Source of the DNA: a virus
Virus record (IMG/VR): IMGVR_UViG_3300042922_000866
Span: 1-26,113 of that record
Strand: one strand, 5' to 3'
Length of the DNA: 26,113 nt
Below the pieces are notes generated by a model, which saw only the letters and a program-made list of their open reading frames with translations, had not been told where the DNA came from and made no database searches. Positions 15,330 through 22,047 of this stretch are shown piece after piece (the stretch's first letter is position 1; every line of letters starts with the position of its first letter). A program made the position numbers and the translations under genes.

Positions 15330-15380
15330 ATAAATAAAAGAGGCACCTACTCTCGCATCTCTGCAAAAAGTAAGTGCCTC
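15330..15380 (-). terminator. Rho-independent terminator in the early operon
   Basis: On the - strand GAGGCAC (15380-15374) pairs with GTGCCTC (15346-15340), extended by a TACT/AGTA pairing after one mismatch, and is followed by TTTTATTTATT. The loop is about 16 bases. It would stop or attenuate early transcription after the 45-residue gene, leaving the late activator under separate or read-through control. Confidence 0.75.
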
Positions 15381-15424
15381 CGTTCTCTCCGGTTAGGCAT
15401 TATTATTTAATTATCCAAAGATTC

Positions 15425-15562
15425 TCATGAAAGTAGTTTTAATAATATGGTCATGAAGACAACCGCTTCAAATAATCCTGTCCCTACTATCCAGCATATA
15501 ATTTCACGACGGTATTTTACATGTTCGTCATGAATTTCTTTAGCCATGTCATCAAATTTCAT
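15425..15562 (-). CDS. 45-residue single-pass membrane microprotein
   Basis: The sequence begins MKFDDMAKEIHDEHVKYRRE and continues with one hydrophobic helix, IICWIVGTGLFEAVVFMTIL, then LKLLS. The charged N-terminal half followed by one membrane span is typical of phage small membrane proteins, and the residue order favours an N-in topology. GGTGA lies eight bases upstream. It lies between the 71-residue protein (23-base gap) and the terminator. No function recognised. Confidence 0.6.
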   Translation of the reverse strand: MKFDDMAKEIHDEHVKYRREIICWIVGTGLFEAVVFMTILLKLLS

Positions 15563-15585
15563 TGAACTTCACCATCACAATGCAA

Positions 15586-15801
15586 TTATTTTTCAGCAAA
15601 CAAATGATACTGTGGATGATCCACCTGAGCATGATGACATTTGATTTCTACCGTGCCGAACTCTGGTAGTGGGTACATCACAACTTTTCCCTTACTTACA
15701 ATATAAATCTTTCCGTCATCCTTTGCATTAACTGTGGCAGATAATGTTTCAGAATCGACTGGGATTTCCGTCTTCTCTATTCTCAACTGGTTTCTTGTCA
15801 T
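15586..15801 (-). CDS. Hypothetical protein, possibly XtrA-like
   Basis: 71 residues beginning MTRNQLRIEKTEIPVDSETL. It is beta-rich, with KIYIVSKGKVVMYPLPEFG in the middle and EIKCHHAQVDHPQYHLFAEK at the end. The D.....I.I..KGK....LPE.G pattern and its place a few genes before the sigma-like activator resemble the xtrA-xpf order of the B. subtilis PBSX element, but similarity by eye is limited. AAAGGGGA lies rather far (about 12 bases) from the ATG. Confidence 0.65.
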   Translation of the reverse strand: MTRNQLRIEKTEIPVDSETLSATVNAKDDGKIYIVSKGKVVMYPLPEFGTVEIKCHHAQVDHPQYHLFAEK

Positions 15802-15827
15802 AATAAATTCATTCCCCTTTGTTCTGT

Positions 15828-16142
15828 TTATGGGCTAGGAACCAATCTATTTCCCCTGTAGTAAGGTCGAAATTGACTTTGATCATCAACCCAATCAATC
15901 AAAGACCAAATTGGCACACACTTTTTCCCAACATTCCGCACACGCGGAAAACCTTGAATGTTCATGATCCGGCTTGCTGTCGGTTGGCTGCATCGGAAAA
16001 ATTTCATAATGTCATGATAATCGAGCATTGCTGGCCACTGTGAAGCAACCGCATATTTTGCTGATAATTCTTTTACCACTTGCTTGGTAATTTGATTCGA
16101 CAGCTGATTAATAAATTCTTGATCAATCTCTAATTTGATCAT
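15828..16142 (-). CDS. HTH DNA-binding protein (phage early region)
   Basis: 104 residues from the ATG at 16142 (MIKLEIDQEFINQLSNQITK). A helical N-terminus is followed by an HTH: LDYHDIMKFFRCSQPTASRI with a wing containing GFPRVRNVGKKCVPIWSLID. This resembles the excisionase/DUF771-like DNA binders of Gram-positive phages. AGGATGG lies eight bases before this ATG; an ATG at 16154 is in frame but falls on the ribosome site. A regulatory role in the early operon is likely, target unknown. Confidence 0.7.
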   Translation of the reverse strand: MIKLEIDQEFINQLSNQITKQVVKELSAKYAVASQWPAMLDYHDIMKFFRCSQPTASRIMNIQGFPRVRNVGKKCVPIWSLIDWVDDQSQFRPYYRGNRLVPSP

Positions 16143-16204
16143 TTGAGACACCATCCTTTGAAGTTTTATTCCCCTCTTCTTCAGATAGATGCCTTAATCC
16201 TGCT

Positions 16205-16591
16205 TCAAAAGTTAACTTCTTTGGCAATGGATAGAAGGTCATTCACAGCATCTGTCTTAGAATACATGTCATCATCAATCAACGTTCGTGCGATGGTTAA
16301 AACAGATTTACGAACATATGCATTGTGTTCTAGCATCCATAATCTTTCTGAATCAATTTTCTGTTCACCATATTTTAATGGCTTATCTTGCTGCATCTTG
16401 AGAATATGCCGCAGTTCCTTAATTTCCTTGTTCTGCCACTGCTCTCGCTTCATCTGATCAAGAGCCGTATACTTTTCCTGGATCGTTTTCAGTTGACCTC
16501 TAAGAGCCTCTATGGTTGCATCCTTAACCTTTTCATCTGCCTGAAACTTTGCTAATGATAACACCGCACCTACATTCTTTTCTTCGATCAT
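16205..16591 (-). CDS. Coiled-coil hypothetical protein downstream of DnaB
   Basis: 128 residues beginning MIEEKNVGAVLSLAKFQADE. Residues ~20-65 form a probable coiled coil (VKDATIEALRGQLKTIQEKY, then ALDQMKREQWQNKEIKELRH). The C-terminal part is helical, containing LTIARTLIDDDMYSKTDAVN. No family recognised. The start overlaps the helicase stop by four bases (ATGA), so it is translated with it and may be a replication accessory. Confidence 0.7.
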   Translation of the reverse strand: MIEEKNVGAVLSLAKFQADEKVKDATIEALRGQLKTIQEKYTALDQMKREQWQNKEIKELRHILKMQQDKPLKYGEQKIDSERLWMLEHNAYVRKSVLTIARTLIDDDMYSKTDAVNDLLSIAKEVNF

Positions 16592-17886
16592 TGTAAAACC
16601 GCTCTCCTTTCAAGATCGCAAAATTTTCCGTACTCCTTGAGAAACGCCAATTCAATGGTTCCCGTTGGTCCATTCCTTTGTTTACTTACAATCACTTCCG
16701 CAATGTTCTGCTTGTCCGTCTGACGGTTGTAATACTCATCCCTGTATAAAAACATGATCACGTCTGCATCCTGCTCAATATTGCCGCTGTCCCTCAAGTC
16801 GCTCATCATTGGACGCTTGTCCTGCCGCTGCTCTACTCCGCGTGATAACTGGCACAAGAGCAGGACGGGAATGTTATACTTCCGGGCGATCTGCTTCAGT
16901 CCCTTGGTAATGGATCCAATCTCTTGATCACTACGATCAAACTTTCCAAGAGCTTTGACATACCCGAGATAGTCAATAATTAGCAAATGCCTTTGATTCG
17001 GATTATCTCTCATGGCTTTCCGGATCACTGATCGGATACTCAAAACTGTTTGAGACGATTCATCATGGATCTTGATGTTCATCTGAGAATAAATACCGAT
17101 TGCCTTGGTGATCCGTTGAACGTCCTCGTCATTCATCAACCGCTTCGGATTTCGCCACTTACCGTTATTCACACGCCCTATGGCTGATATAGACCGTTGA
17201 AGAACTGTTTTCTTTGGCATCTCCATACTGAATAAATCTACTGCCGTGCCCTTCTGTGCGGCCGCGAGAGCCACGTTTATGGCGAATGCTGATTTACCTA
17301 CAGAAGGACGTGCGGCAACCACAATCAAATCTGAATCCTGCAATCCGTTTGTCATCTCATTGAGTGCGTGTGATCCAGTTGTAATGCCTGACAGGTCACC
17401 TTGATCCGTTCCCAGGGATTCCATCAGGTCAACCAATACTTCTTGATCTGATCGCCCCTCACTTGCCGCAGCCGATTCGTTTACAACGCTATCAATCTCT
17501 CGGGCTACGTTCGCTAGATTATCTTCATCGGGATTTTGTATAAAGCCGGACATGACCTCTTGCAGTTTTCGCTGCTGGTAGTTGTAATGGACAAGTCTTT
17601 GATTCATTTCGAAGTCAGCGGTTGTCGGGATAGAATTAAGCAACTCCATCAGGTAGCCGGTACCGCCGATCTCAGCCAATCTATCTCCGCCTAGTTCTTG
17701 AAACACAGTTGCTGGTTCAATGCGTATGCCTCTCTTATCCAAGTCCCTGAAGGCCTTGAATAAGATCTTATGCCGTGCGAAGGTGAAATTTTCGACACTA
17801 AGCGTGCATTCGTCAATGAGCTCTGGCTCGCTCAGAATCGATCCGATCACGGTTTGTTCTGCTAATTCGTTCTCTATCTGCATCAA
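16588..17886 (-). CDS. Replicative DNA helicase, DnaB family
   Basis: 432 residues, close to the usual 440-470. The N-terminal domain opens with ENELAEQTVIGSIL, the DnaB E.EQ.VLG.IL signature. Walker A is ARPSVGKS (192-199) and Walker B is LLIIDYLG with D305. The later CQLSRGVEQRQDKRPMMSDL and SGNIEQDADVIMFLYR motifs are diagnostic. As a ring hexamer it unwinds DNA at the phage fork. GGGAGG lies eight bases before the ATG. The 5' end overlaps the upstream loader gene by 74 bases in another frame. With its own loader and initiator, the phage can bypass host loading. Confidence 0.95.
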   Translation of the reverse strand: MMQIENELAEQTVIGSILSEPELIDECTLSVENFTFARHKILFKAFRDLDKRGIRIEPATVFQELGGDRLAEIGGTGYLMELLNSIPTTADFEMNQRLVHYNYQQRKLQEVMSGFIQNPDEDNLANVAREIDSVVNESAAASEGRSDQEVLVDLMESLGTDQGDLSGITTGSHALNEMTNGLQDSDLIVVAARPSVGKSAFAINVALAAAQKGTAVDLFSMEMPKKTVLQRSISAIGRVNNGKWRNPKRLMNDEDVQRITKAIGIYSQMNIKIHDESSQTVLSIRSVIRKAMRDNPNQRHLLIIDYLGYVKALGKFDRSDQEIGSITKGLKQIARKYNIPVLLLCQLSRGVEQRQDKRPMMSDLRDSGNIEQDADVIMFLYRDEYYNRQTDKQNIAEVIVSKQRNGPTGTIELAFLKEYGKFCDLERRAVLQ

Positions 17887-18217
17887 GGACGCCTCCCATC
17901 TTCACCCGCTTGAGAAATTCATTGAACCGTTCCCAGTCCGGGGGATTTGCCCTTGCCTGCTCTTCCCAACCCTTTATGTTCTCTTTCTCTTGATCGAAGC
18001 CGTCTTTCTCCGGACGGACAAGAATATCACCGGGCAATGGCGGGCGACGTGTGTTGGCTGGGTTGTTCACATAGTCATAAAAACGCTGAAGCGTTGGCTT
18101 GAACTCTGCATCCTTGGCTGCATTCTTCCAGACGCCCATGTATGTGGCATCGTTAACCACGTAGGTATACATCCGGGCGATCTGTGTGGTTAATTTTGCT
18201 ATTTCAGCTGGTGTCAT
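17813..18217 (-). CDS. Putative helicase loader (G39P-like)
   Basis: 134 residues from the ATG at 18217 (MTPAEIAKLTTQIARMYTYV), which has GAAGGTGA at proper spacing; a GTG at 18226 is in frame but on the ribosome site. Residues ~1-70 form a helical domain ending in RPPLPGDI, resembling the N-terminal domain of SPP1 G39P-type loaders and replicative helicase-loading proteins. The C-terminus is charged and probably unstructured (DADRERISRTNRDRIDSERA), as in G39P, where the flexible tail grips the helicase. Its position between initiator and DnaB supports this. Call made by architecture and order, not a catalytic motif. Confidence 0.65.
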   Translation of the reverse strand: MTPAEIAKLTTQIARMYTYVVNDATYMGVWKNAAKDAEFKPTLQRFYDYVNNPANTRRPPLPGDILVRPEKDGFDQEKENIKGWEEQARANPPDWERFNEFLKRVKMGGVLDADRERISRTNRDRIDSERARAH

Positions 18218-19034
18218 TGGCTTCACCTTCTAGGAATTTATTGATTTCTTGCTGCTCTGCTTCAAGTCTTCTAGGAACAGCGGGAGACGCATTATTCTGC
18301 CGCTCCGCTCTTTCATGCTGCTTAGTGATGATCCCAACAAGTTGGACATATTTCTCTCTTAGCTTGCGTGTAGAAAGAATGTTGTTGCACCAAAAAGAAT
18401 CTTTCTGTGACCACTTGATAACGTATTCTATCTGCTCTTTGGTTCTGTTGTCTTGCTCCATCATGAGACGTATATCGTTTGCCCATGACTCAATGTTTGA
18501 AGGATCGTTTGCTGCTGGGTTATTTTGCTTTATGAGATTGGCTAGTAATTTTGCTAACCCCATTTGAGTGTCGTCAAATTTATTTGCACGACGTTTATTC
18601 TTTTTCTTTACTTCTTTAGTTCTTACATTCTTGTTAGCTGTTAGTTGCCTGTTAGTCGCCTGTTGATTGCCTGTTGCCTCGTCTGTTGATTCACTTTCCT
18701 TTGCCTGATATAATCCCCAATTTACAATGGTTATCAGCCTGTTTTGGTTTGTTGACTGATCTGTTAGAAATCCATATGAACCAAACCTGCTCAAGGCAGT
18801 GCGTACATTCTGAATTGAGACACCTTTTCCGCACTTTTCGGCGATTTTAGGCAGACTTGTGATCATCTGTCCCGGCTTCGCCATGAACTTTTCCCCATGG
18901 AACTCCCAACTTTTTTCTTCATGGTTTGCCATGCAAAGTAACGTGATTAGAATGGTTTTCTGCTCAGGGGTAGACTCCACCCATATTGGCTTGTCAATCA
19001 ATTCACGGTATATTTTTATCCAACCTCCGGGCAT
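18204..19034 (-). CDS. Replisome organiser / replication initiator (DnaD-like)
   Basis: 276 residues beginning MPGGWIKIYRELIDKPIWVE. The N-terminal part is a winged-helix region of the phage replisome organiser type (GWIKIYREL...., TLLCMANHEEKSW, then KPGQMITSLPKIAEK). A low-complexity linker near residues 112-150 (ESTDEATGNQQATNRQLTAN) is encoded by a tandem 11-bp repeat array. The C-terminal domain, from about 155, is helical (QMGLAKLLANLIKQ...). Proteins of this kind bind the origin inside their own gene and recruit loader and helicase. The ATG at 19034 follows AGGTGAT at five bases; a GTG at 19043 lies upstream but on the ribosome site. Confidence 0.85.
   Translation of the reverse strand: MPGGWIKIYRELIDKPIWVESTPEQKTILITLLCMANHEEKSWEFHGEKFMAKPGQMITSLPKIAEKCGKGVSIQNVRTALSRFGSYGFLTDQSTNQNRLITIVNWGLYQAKESESTDEATGNQQATNRQLTANKNVRTKEVKKKNKRRANKFDDTQMGLAKLLANLIKQNNPAANDPSNIESWANDIRLMMEQDNRTKEQIEYVIKWSQKDSFWCNNILSTRKLREKYVQLVGIITKQHERAERQNNASPAVPRRLEAEQQEINKFLEGEANDTS
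18634..18688. repeat. Five tandem 11-bp iterons, candidate phage replication origin
   Basis: Exactly phased units: TTAGCTGTTAG, TTGCCTGTTAG, TCGCCTGTTGA, TTGCCTGTTGC and the more divergent CTCGTCTGTTG, consensus TTGCCTGTTRR. A further TTGCCTGATAT starts at 18701. Eleven bases is one helical turn, so all sites face the same side. An AT-rich stretch lies next to it at about 18570-18630. Gram-positive phages usually carry the origin inside the initiator gene, as here. The repeat also encodes a flexible protein linker, so selection could be at either level. Confidence 0.7.
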
Positions 19035-19072
19035 TGCTATCACCTGATTTCATTTCTGATCGTGATTTTCTG

Positions 19073-19095
19073 CCGTCACTGTGTTATAATGACGG
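19073..19095 (-). other. Hairpin between the initiator and the preceding gene
   Basis: CCGTCA (19073-19078) and TGACGG (19090-19095) form a six-pair stem with an 11-base loop. No U-run follows on the - strand. It overlaps the end region of the 113-residue gene and could slow transcription or protect mRNA ends. Weak call. Confidence 0.35.
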
Positions 19096-19425
19096 GCGAA
19101 GTATTTCTTTGACATCATCATGAACTTTGCTGAACAGGAATTCCGATACGTTGGTGGGGCCAACGGGTTTTCCATTCTCAGCAAGCCATGTCGTGATGAA
19201 CTGATCAAAGTATTTATATTGTTTTTTTACCGCTCGTTCGGCTAATTCCGGACGATTTTCTTTTTTAAACACCAACTCTGCAAATACGCAGTAATTAAAC
19301 AGCTTGGACAATTCATTGGCCGTTCTGATTAGTCCAACCGTCTTGCCTTCTACATACACCGATATCATTTTTCCGTTTGGTCCTGGCTGCTCGCCTACTT
19401 TGATGTGCTCAACAATTGGGATCAT
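19084..19425 (-). CDS. Hypothetical early phage protein
   Basis: 113 residues beginning MIPIVEHIKVGEQPGPNGKM. A beta-rich start (ISVYVEGKTVGLIRT) is followed by helices with FNYCVFAELVFKKENRPELA and KKQYKYFDQFITTWLAENGK. Family not recognised. The ATG at 19425 has AAGGAG eight bases upstream; the longer in-frame start at 19485 would lie inside the promoter/operator region and is rejected. It is the first gene after that promoter and so may head a replication sub-operon. Confidence 0.7.
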   Translation of the reverse strand: MIPIVEHIKVGEQPGPNGKMISVYVEGKTVGLIRTANELSKLFNYCVFAELVFKKENRPELAERAVKKQYKYFDQFITTWLAENGKPVGPTNVSEFLFSKVHDDVKEILRPSL

Positions 19426-19448
19426 TGAATTCAACTCCTTAAAATTTT

Positions 19449-19463
19449 TAGTAGAATCTACTA
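19449..19463. repeat. 15-bp palindrome in the leader of the 113-residue gene
   Basis: TAGTAGAATCTACTA has seven-base arms around one central base, located between the TATAAT and the ribosome site. Related half-sites GTAGA (19520-19524) and TCTAC (near 19537-19541) flank the -35 side. Probably a second operator or a 5' mRNA hairpin. Confidence 0.45.
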
Positions 19464-19487
19464 CCTGTATCGCCTGAAGAACCACTT

Positions 19488-19509
19488 ATTATACTTGTCT
19501 CATAGACAA
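19488..19509 (-). promoter_or_regulatory. Promoter -10 with palindromic operator
   Basis: On the - strand a perfect TATAAT (19493-19488) is preceded one base upstream by the inverted repeat TTGTCTATGAGACAA (six-base arms TTGTCT/AGACAA, 19509-19495). The -35 is weak (TGGAAT 18 bases upstream). A palindrome in the spacer is a classic repressor or activator site. The + strand arm TTGTCTCA also occurs at 22105-22112 in the lysogeny control region. Confidence 0.55.
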
Positions 19510-19537
19510 TTATTCCAAAGTAGATTCATAGACTGTT

Positions 19538-19813
19538 CTACCTCCTTCTTTGTTCATCGAGCCATTTGAGAAGGAATATCCGTGTTTCACGTGCTGGGAA
19601 GTACCATTTCTGGCCAATCTTGTATTTTTTCAATCGGTCATCTCGAAAGAAAGTGTTCTGAACAGTTCCCCAGCTCATGCATGTTCGCTTGCACAATTCC
19701 TTCGAATCCCAGTAGACAAGCTCGCCATCGATTTTTTTGAGGTGTTCCTCAACTTTCTGAAGAAACAATTCACGTGTTTCGGATTCATCAATTTCAACAC
19801 TGACCATGGACAT
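19538..19813 (-). CDS. DUF771-like HTH DNA-binding protein
   Basis: 91 residues beginning MSMVSVEIDESETRELFLQK. The pattern WDSKELCKRTCMSWGTVQNT, FFRDDRLKKYKIGQKWYFPA, then ETRIFLLKWLDEQRR fits the DUF771-type phage DNA binders (HTH, then a wing and a final FL..WL helix). The ribosome site AAGGAGG is at ideal spacing. It lies immediately before the 19488 promoter in transcription order, so it may regulate it. Such proteins are common early genes whose role is mostly unproven. Confidence 0.75.
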   Translation of the reverse strand: MSMVSVEIDESETRELFLQKVEEHLKKIDGELVYWDSKELCKRTCMSWGTVQNTFFRDDRLKKYKIGQKWYFPARETRIFLLKWLDEQRRR

Positions 19814-19920
19814 CTTTATCGCCTCCTTTTTTCGTTATACGTTATTAAAAGCACTTGAAAAGAATTTATAACTTAATCACTCAAAGAACATGTTCGACCC
19901 CTGCTTTACCTCTGATGAAT

Positions 19921-20553
19921 TTATTTCACCCTTCGAATCCATTTAGGCTTGCGTTTACGCGGTACGACTTTAGCAATCTCACCTGTTTTCTTATTTTGCA
20001 TGTACTGCCCGGAACCGTCTGAAAAGGATTCAAAGAGTGTCAGATTGCTTTCTTCTGCAAATTGCTCAAACCAGTCTTTTTCTCCTCTTGCTTTTTGGAG
20101 ATGTCCAAGTGCGACCATCTTCAAAGCAGAATATGAAAATATGGTTTTGTTATTTACATACTCCCAAAGGAATTCAGACAGACCTTCTCTGCCAATTGGC
20201 TTGTCCATATCAACCGATTTCAAATAGTTCATGGTGTAAAAGTAATCTTTAATTCCATATTTTTCACCGTCATACGTTTTATCAACCGGAAAAACCTGAA
20301 TAAATTCACGTGGCGTAAATTGGCCAAGATAATTATCAACCATAAAGATAAAATTCATTGTATCCTCGGCTTCTTTTGCTGAAGGGTTCTTTAGCTCCTT
20401 ACGGCTGAGCAAATATTTAACAGACAGAATAGCCATTTTCTTTTTTTCTTCACGAGTATAATCATTCTCGCCTTTCTCATAAGCCGCGTTAATCAATCTT
20501 CCTAAGGCTCTTAGATAAACGTTGGGTATTCCTTTAACCGGCACGCTTTTCAA
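19921..20553 (-). CDS. Hypothetical early phage protein
   Basis: 210 residues beginning MKSVPVKGIPNVYLRALGRL with a TTG start at 20553; GAGGGG is eight or nine bases upstream. It is mainly helical, with a central FMVDNYLGQFTPREFIQVFP and KTYDGEKYGIKDYFYTMNYL, and ends very basic (VVPRKRKPKWIRRVK), which suggests nucleic-acid contact. I recognise the type from Gram-positive prophages but no function. It is co-directional with the antirepressor-like gene and the 85-residue gene upstream. Confidence 0.7.
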   Translation of the reverse strand: MKSVPVKGIPNVYLRALGRLINAAYEKGENDYTREEKKKMAILSVKYLLSRKELKNPSAKEAEDTMNFIFMVDNYLGQFTPREFIQVFPVDKTYDGEKYGIKDYFYTMNYLKSVDMDKPIGREGLSEFLWEYVNNKTIFSYSALKMVALGHLQKARGEKDWFEQFAEESNLTLFESFSDGSGQYMQNKKTGEIAKVVPRKRKPKWIRRVK

Positions 20554-20567
20554 ATTGACATCCCCTC

Positions 20568-20825
20568 TCAGTAAACTGAATTATCGTCACGATCACTTTC
20601 TACTCCAGTTTCGTCTGTGATCTCTTCCATCAGATTTGTAATTTGTGTTTCTGCAAAATCGATGGTATTGCTTAACCATTCCTCACGGCTCACGATGTCT
20701 GATACTTCACCCTCAGAACTAATTGTCTTAATGACAAGGAGGCCTTTTTTGGATCTCATGCACTCCATATCTTCGCTGAGCTGATCAAGACGATTTTGGA
20801 TCTTTTTAAGAAGCTGATGATTCAT
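20568..20825 (-). CDS. Small acidic hypothetical protein
   Basis: 85 residues beginning MNHQLLKKIQNRLDQLSEDM. The N-terminal ~25 residues look coiled-coil; the rest has KKGLLVIKTISSEGEVSDIV and a second helix DFAETQITNLMEEI, with an acidic tail. The ATG at 20825 overlaps the end of the antirepressor-like gene by 20 bases and follows GGCGGAAG. Longer in-frame starts run through the upstream gene and are rejected. Unknown function. Confidence 0.65.
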   Translation of the reverse strand: MNHQLLKKIQNRLDQLSEDMECMRSKKGLLVIKTISSEGEVSDIVSREEWLSNTIDFAETQITNLMEEITDETGVESDRDDNSVY

Positions 20826-21684
20826 TTGTTTCTTCCGCCTTTCGATAGTTAACTGTATAATTTTTATTTGCACCTTTGATCTGAGTCGGATAACCTTGAT
20901 CATCAAGCCACTGGCTGACCTTTGTGACAACCGACGGGGCGTACTTCTCAACCGTTCCCTGCCACCCATCACGGCTTTGTAGGAACGTCTTTGATTCATT
21001 ATCGAGAACATCAATATAGCCCTTTATAAGCTGACTCACAGCCGTTGTTGCAGGTTTGCCTGTTTTGGTGTACATGCCTAACTCGCGTGCAATCTGAGCC
21101 GTGTCCAAATACTTTTCTTGCGATGCAACCGGAAAAGGTAAATCAATTCCTCCAGTTTTATAAATGGATTTGATTGTGGCTGCCTTTACTTCAGGTGAGA
21201 GCCCCAATGCATCCATGTAAGGACCGACAATTTTCACTGTGTTATTGAGACTGCCTATTGGGGCTTTGATTGCCTTTACTCTCGCTCTCTTTGGAGTTGC
21301 TTCTTCGAGATTTAACAGATAAGTTCGCACTTGTTTGGCAACCTCGCTGTCACGGAGCATCATCCCCATCCGGAGAACGGCCCGACGAGGGATGATGGTT
21401 AAACTACCGGCACGGCTGCTTATCTGACTCTCCTTCTTAAAGGAGGAGAGTTCATCACCCGTTAAAACTCTTAAACCGTCCGATTCCAGTTCATCTTTAT
21501 TGTCAAAAATTAAGCTCTCAATAGTCTTATCGCTTACTTCAAAATACTCGGCTGCCAGCTGAATAGTAATGTGAAGATCATCTGGCAACATGACCAGTCC
21601 TTTCACCTTGTCCAATACTTCTGTGTGTCTGATCACCGACTCACGCAATGATTTACTTTCGATAAATGCATCTGATTTGGTCAT
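20806..21684 (-). CDS. Antirepressor-like phage regulatory protein
   Basis: 292 residues from the ATG at 21684 (MTKSDAFIESKSLRESVIRH), which follows GAGAGGGG; a TTG at 21711 is in frame without a better site. The N-terminal third holds LPDDLHITIQLAAEYFEVSD and TIIPRRAVLRMGMMLRDSEV then AKQVRTYLLNLEE, the RG.LLRDSEVA..VR.YLL..E pattern of a group of phage antirepressor/Bro-like proteins. The C-terminal third (EKYLDTAQIARELGMYTKTG, then KYAPSVVTKVSQWLDDQGY) resembles a DNA-binding ANT-like domain. It directly follows the Cro-like gene, the usual place for antirepressors. The exact family is uncertain. Confidence 0.65.
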   Translation of the reverse strand: MTKSDAFIESKSLRESVIRHTEVLDKVKGLVMLPDDLHITIQLAAEYFEVSDKTIESLIFDNKDELESDGLRVLTGDELSSFKKESQISSRAGSLTIIPRRAVLRMGMMLRDSEVAKQVRTYLLNLEEATPKRARVKAIKAPIGSLNNTVKIVGPYMDALGLSPEVKAATIKSIYKTGGIDLPFPVASQEKYLDTAQIARELGMYTKTGKPATTAVSQLIKGYIDVLDNESKTFLQSRDGWQGTVEKYAPSVVTKVSQWLDDQGYPTQIKGANKNYTVNYRKAEETNESSAS

Positions 21685-21883
21685 TTTGCTGCCCCTCTCT
21701 TTCGTCTTCAAGTTTAATGTCTAGCATTTCAGCAATCCGTTTCTTCTGTGCTTCTGCCTTTCTGTTTCCGCGGAGTATATCAGATAGATATGCATTGGTA
21801 ATTCCTAAATCATCGGCGAGTGAACGCATTGATTTGTCTTTTTCCAACAGCTTGATTCGCACCGCCATGCCAAAGTTTGTCAT
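21653..21883 (-). CDS. Cro-like repressor (small XRE HTH protein)
   Basis: 76 residues from the ATG at 21883 (MTNFGMAVRIKLLEKDKSMR), which has GGGAGG at good spacing. The XRE HTH is plain: KSMRSLADDLGITNAYLSDI followed by LRGNRKAEAQKKRIAEMLDI. It is the first leftward gene and faces the repressor gene across the control region, the classic cro position: it likely blocks repressor transcription and modulates its own promoter. The 3' end overlaps the next gene by 32 bases. Confidence 0.85.
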   Translation of the reverse strand: MTNFGMAVRIKLLEKDKSMRSLADDLGITNAYLSDILRGNRKAEAQKKRIAEMLDIKLEDEREGQQNDQIRCIYRK

Positions 21884-21958
21884 TTTGTGACCTCCCATTT
21901 TAGATTATAAGTTGATATTTTTATCTCTTATACATTTACACAAATGAGATAATATGCT

Positions 21959-21986
21959 AATATATAAGCGTAGAAATAGTAAGCAA
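21959..21986 (-). promoter_or_regulatory. Candidate second leftward promoter
   Basis: TTGCTT (21986-21981), 16-base spacer, TATATT (21964-21959), about 70 bases before the Cro-like start. The -35 lies inside the inverted-repeat arm AAGCAAACA. Weaker than the promoter at 22060-22088, but the shorter leader makes it plausible. Confidence 0.35.
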
Positions 21987-22047
21987 ACACATTATTTCCT
22001 AGGTCCGCCAAGACTTTATTAGGTTATTATGTTTGCTTTTCGTATCA

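Noticed and set aside
18634-18688. CRISPR array
   Set aside because: The repeats are 11 bases and contiguous, with no spacers, so they are iterons rather than a CRISPR.
19080-19090. Extended -10 like TGTTATAAT on the + strand
   Set aside because: No suitable -35 upstream, and it would read antisense into the replication genes. Treated as a chance match inside a hairpin.
19886-19895. GAACATGTTC palindrome resembling a LexA (DinR) box
   Set aside because: The Bacillus SOS box needs GAAC and GTTC separated by four bases; here only two separate them. No other match was seen, and the repressor pair is ImmR-ImmA type, which does not need one.
21925-21958. TTATCTC/GAGATAA inverted repeat in the Cro-like leader
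   Set aside because: Only seven pairs around a long AT-rich loop, and no U-run; too weak to call a terminator or riboswitch.
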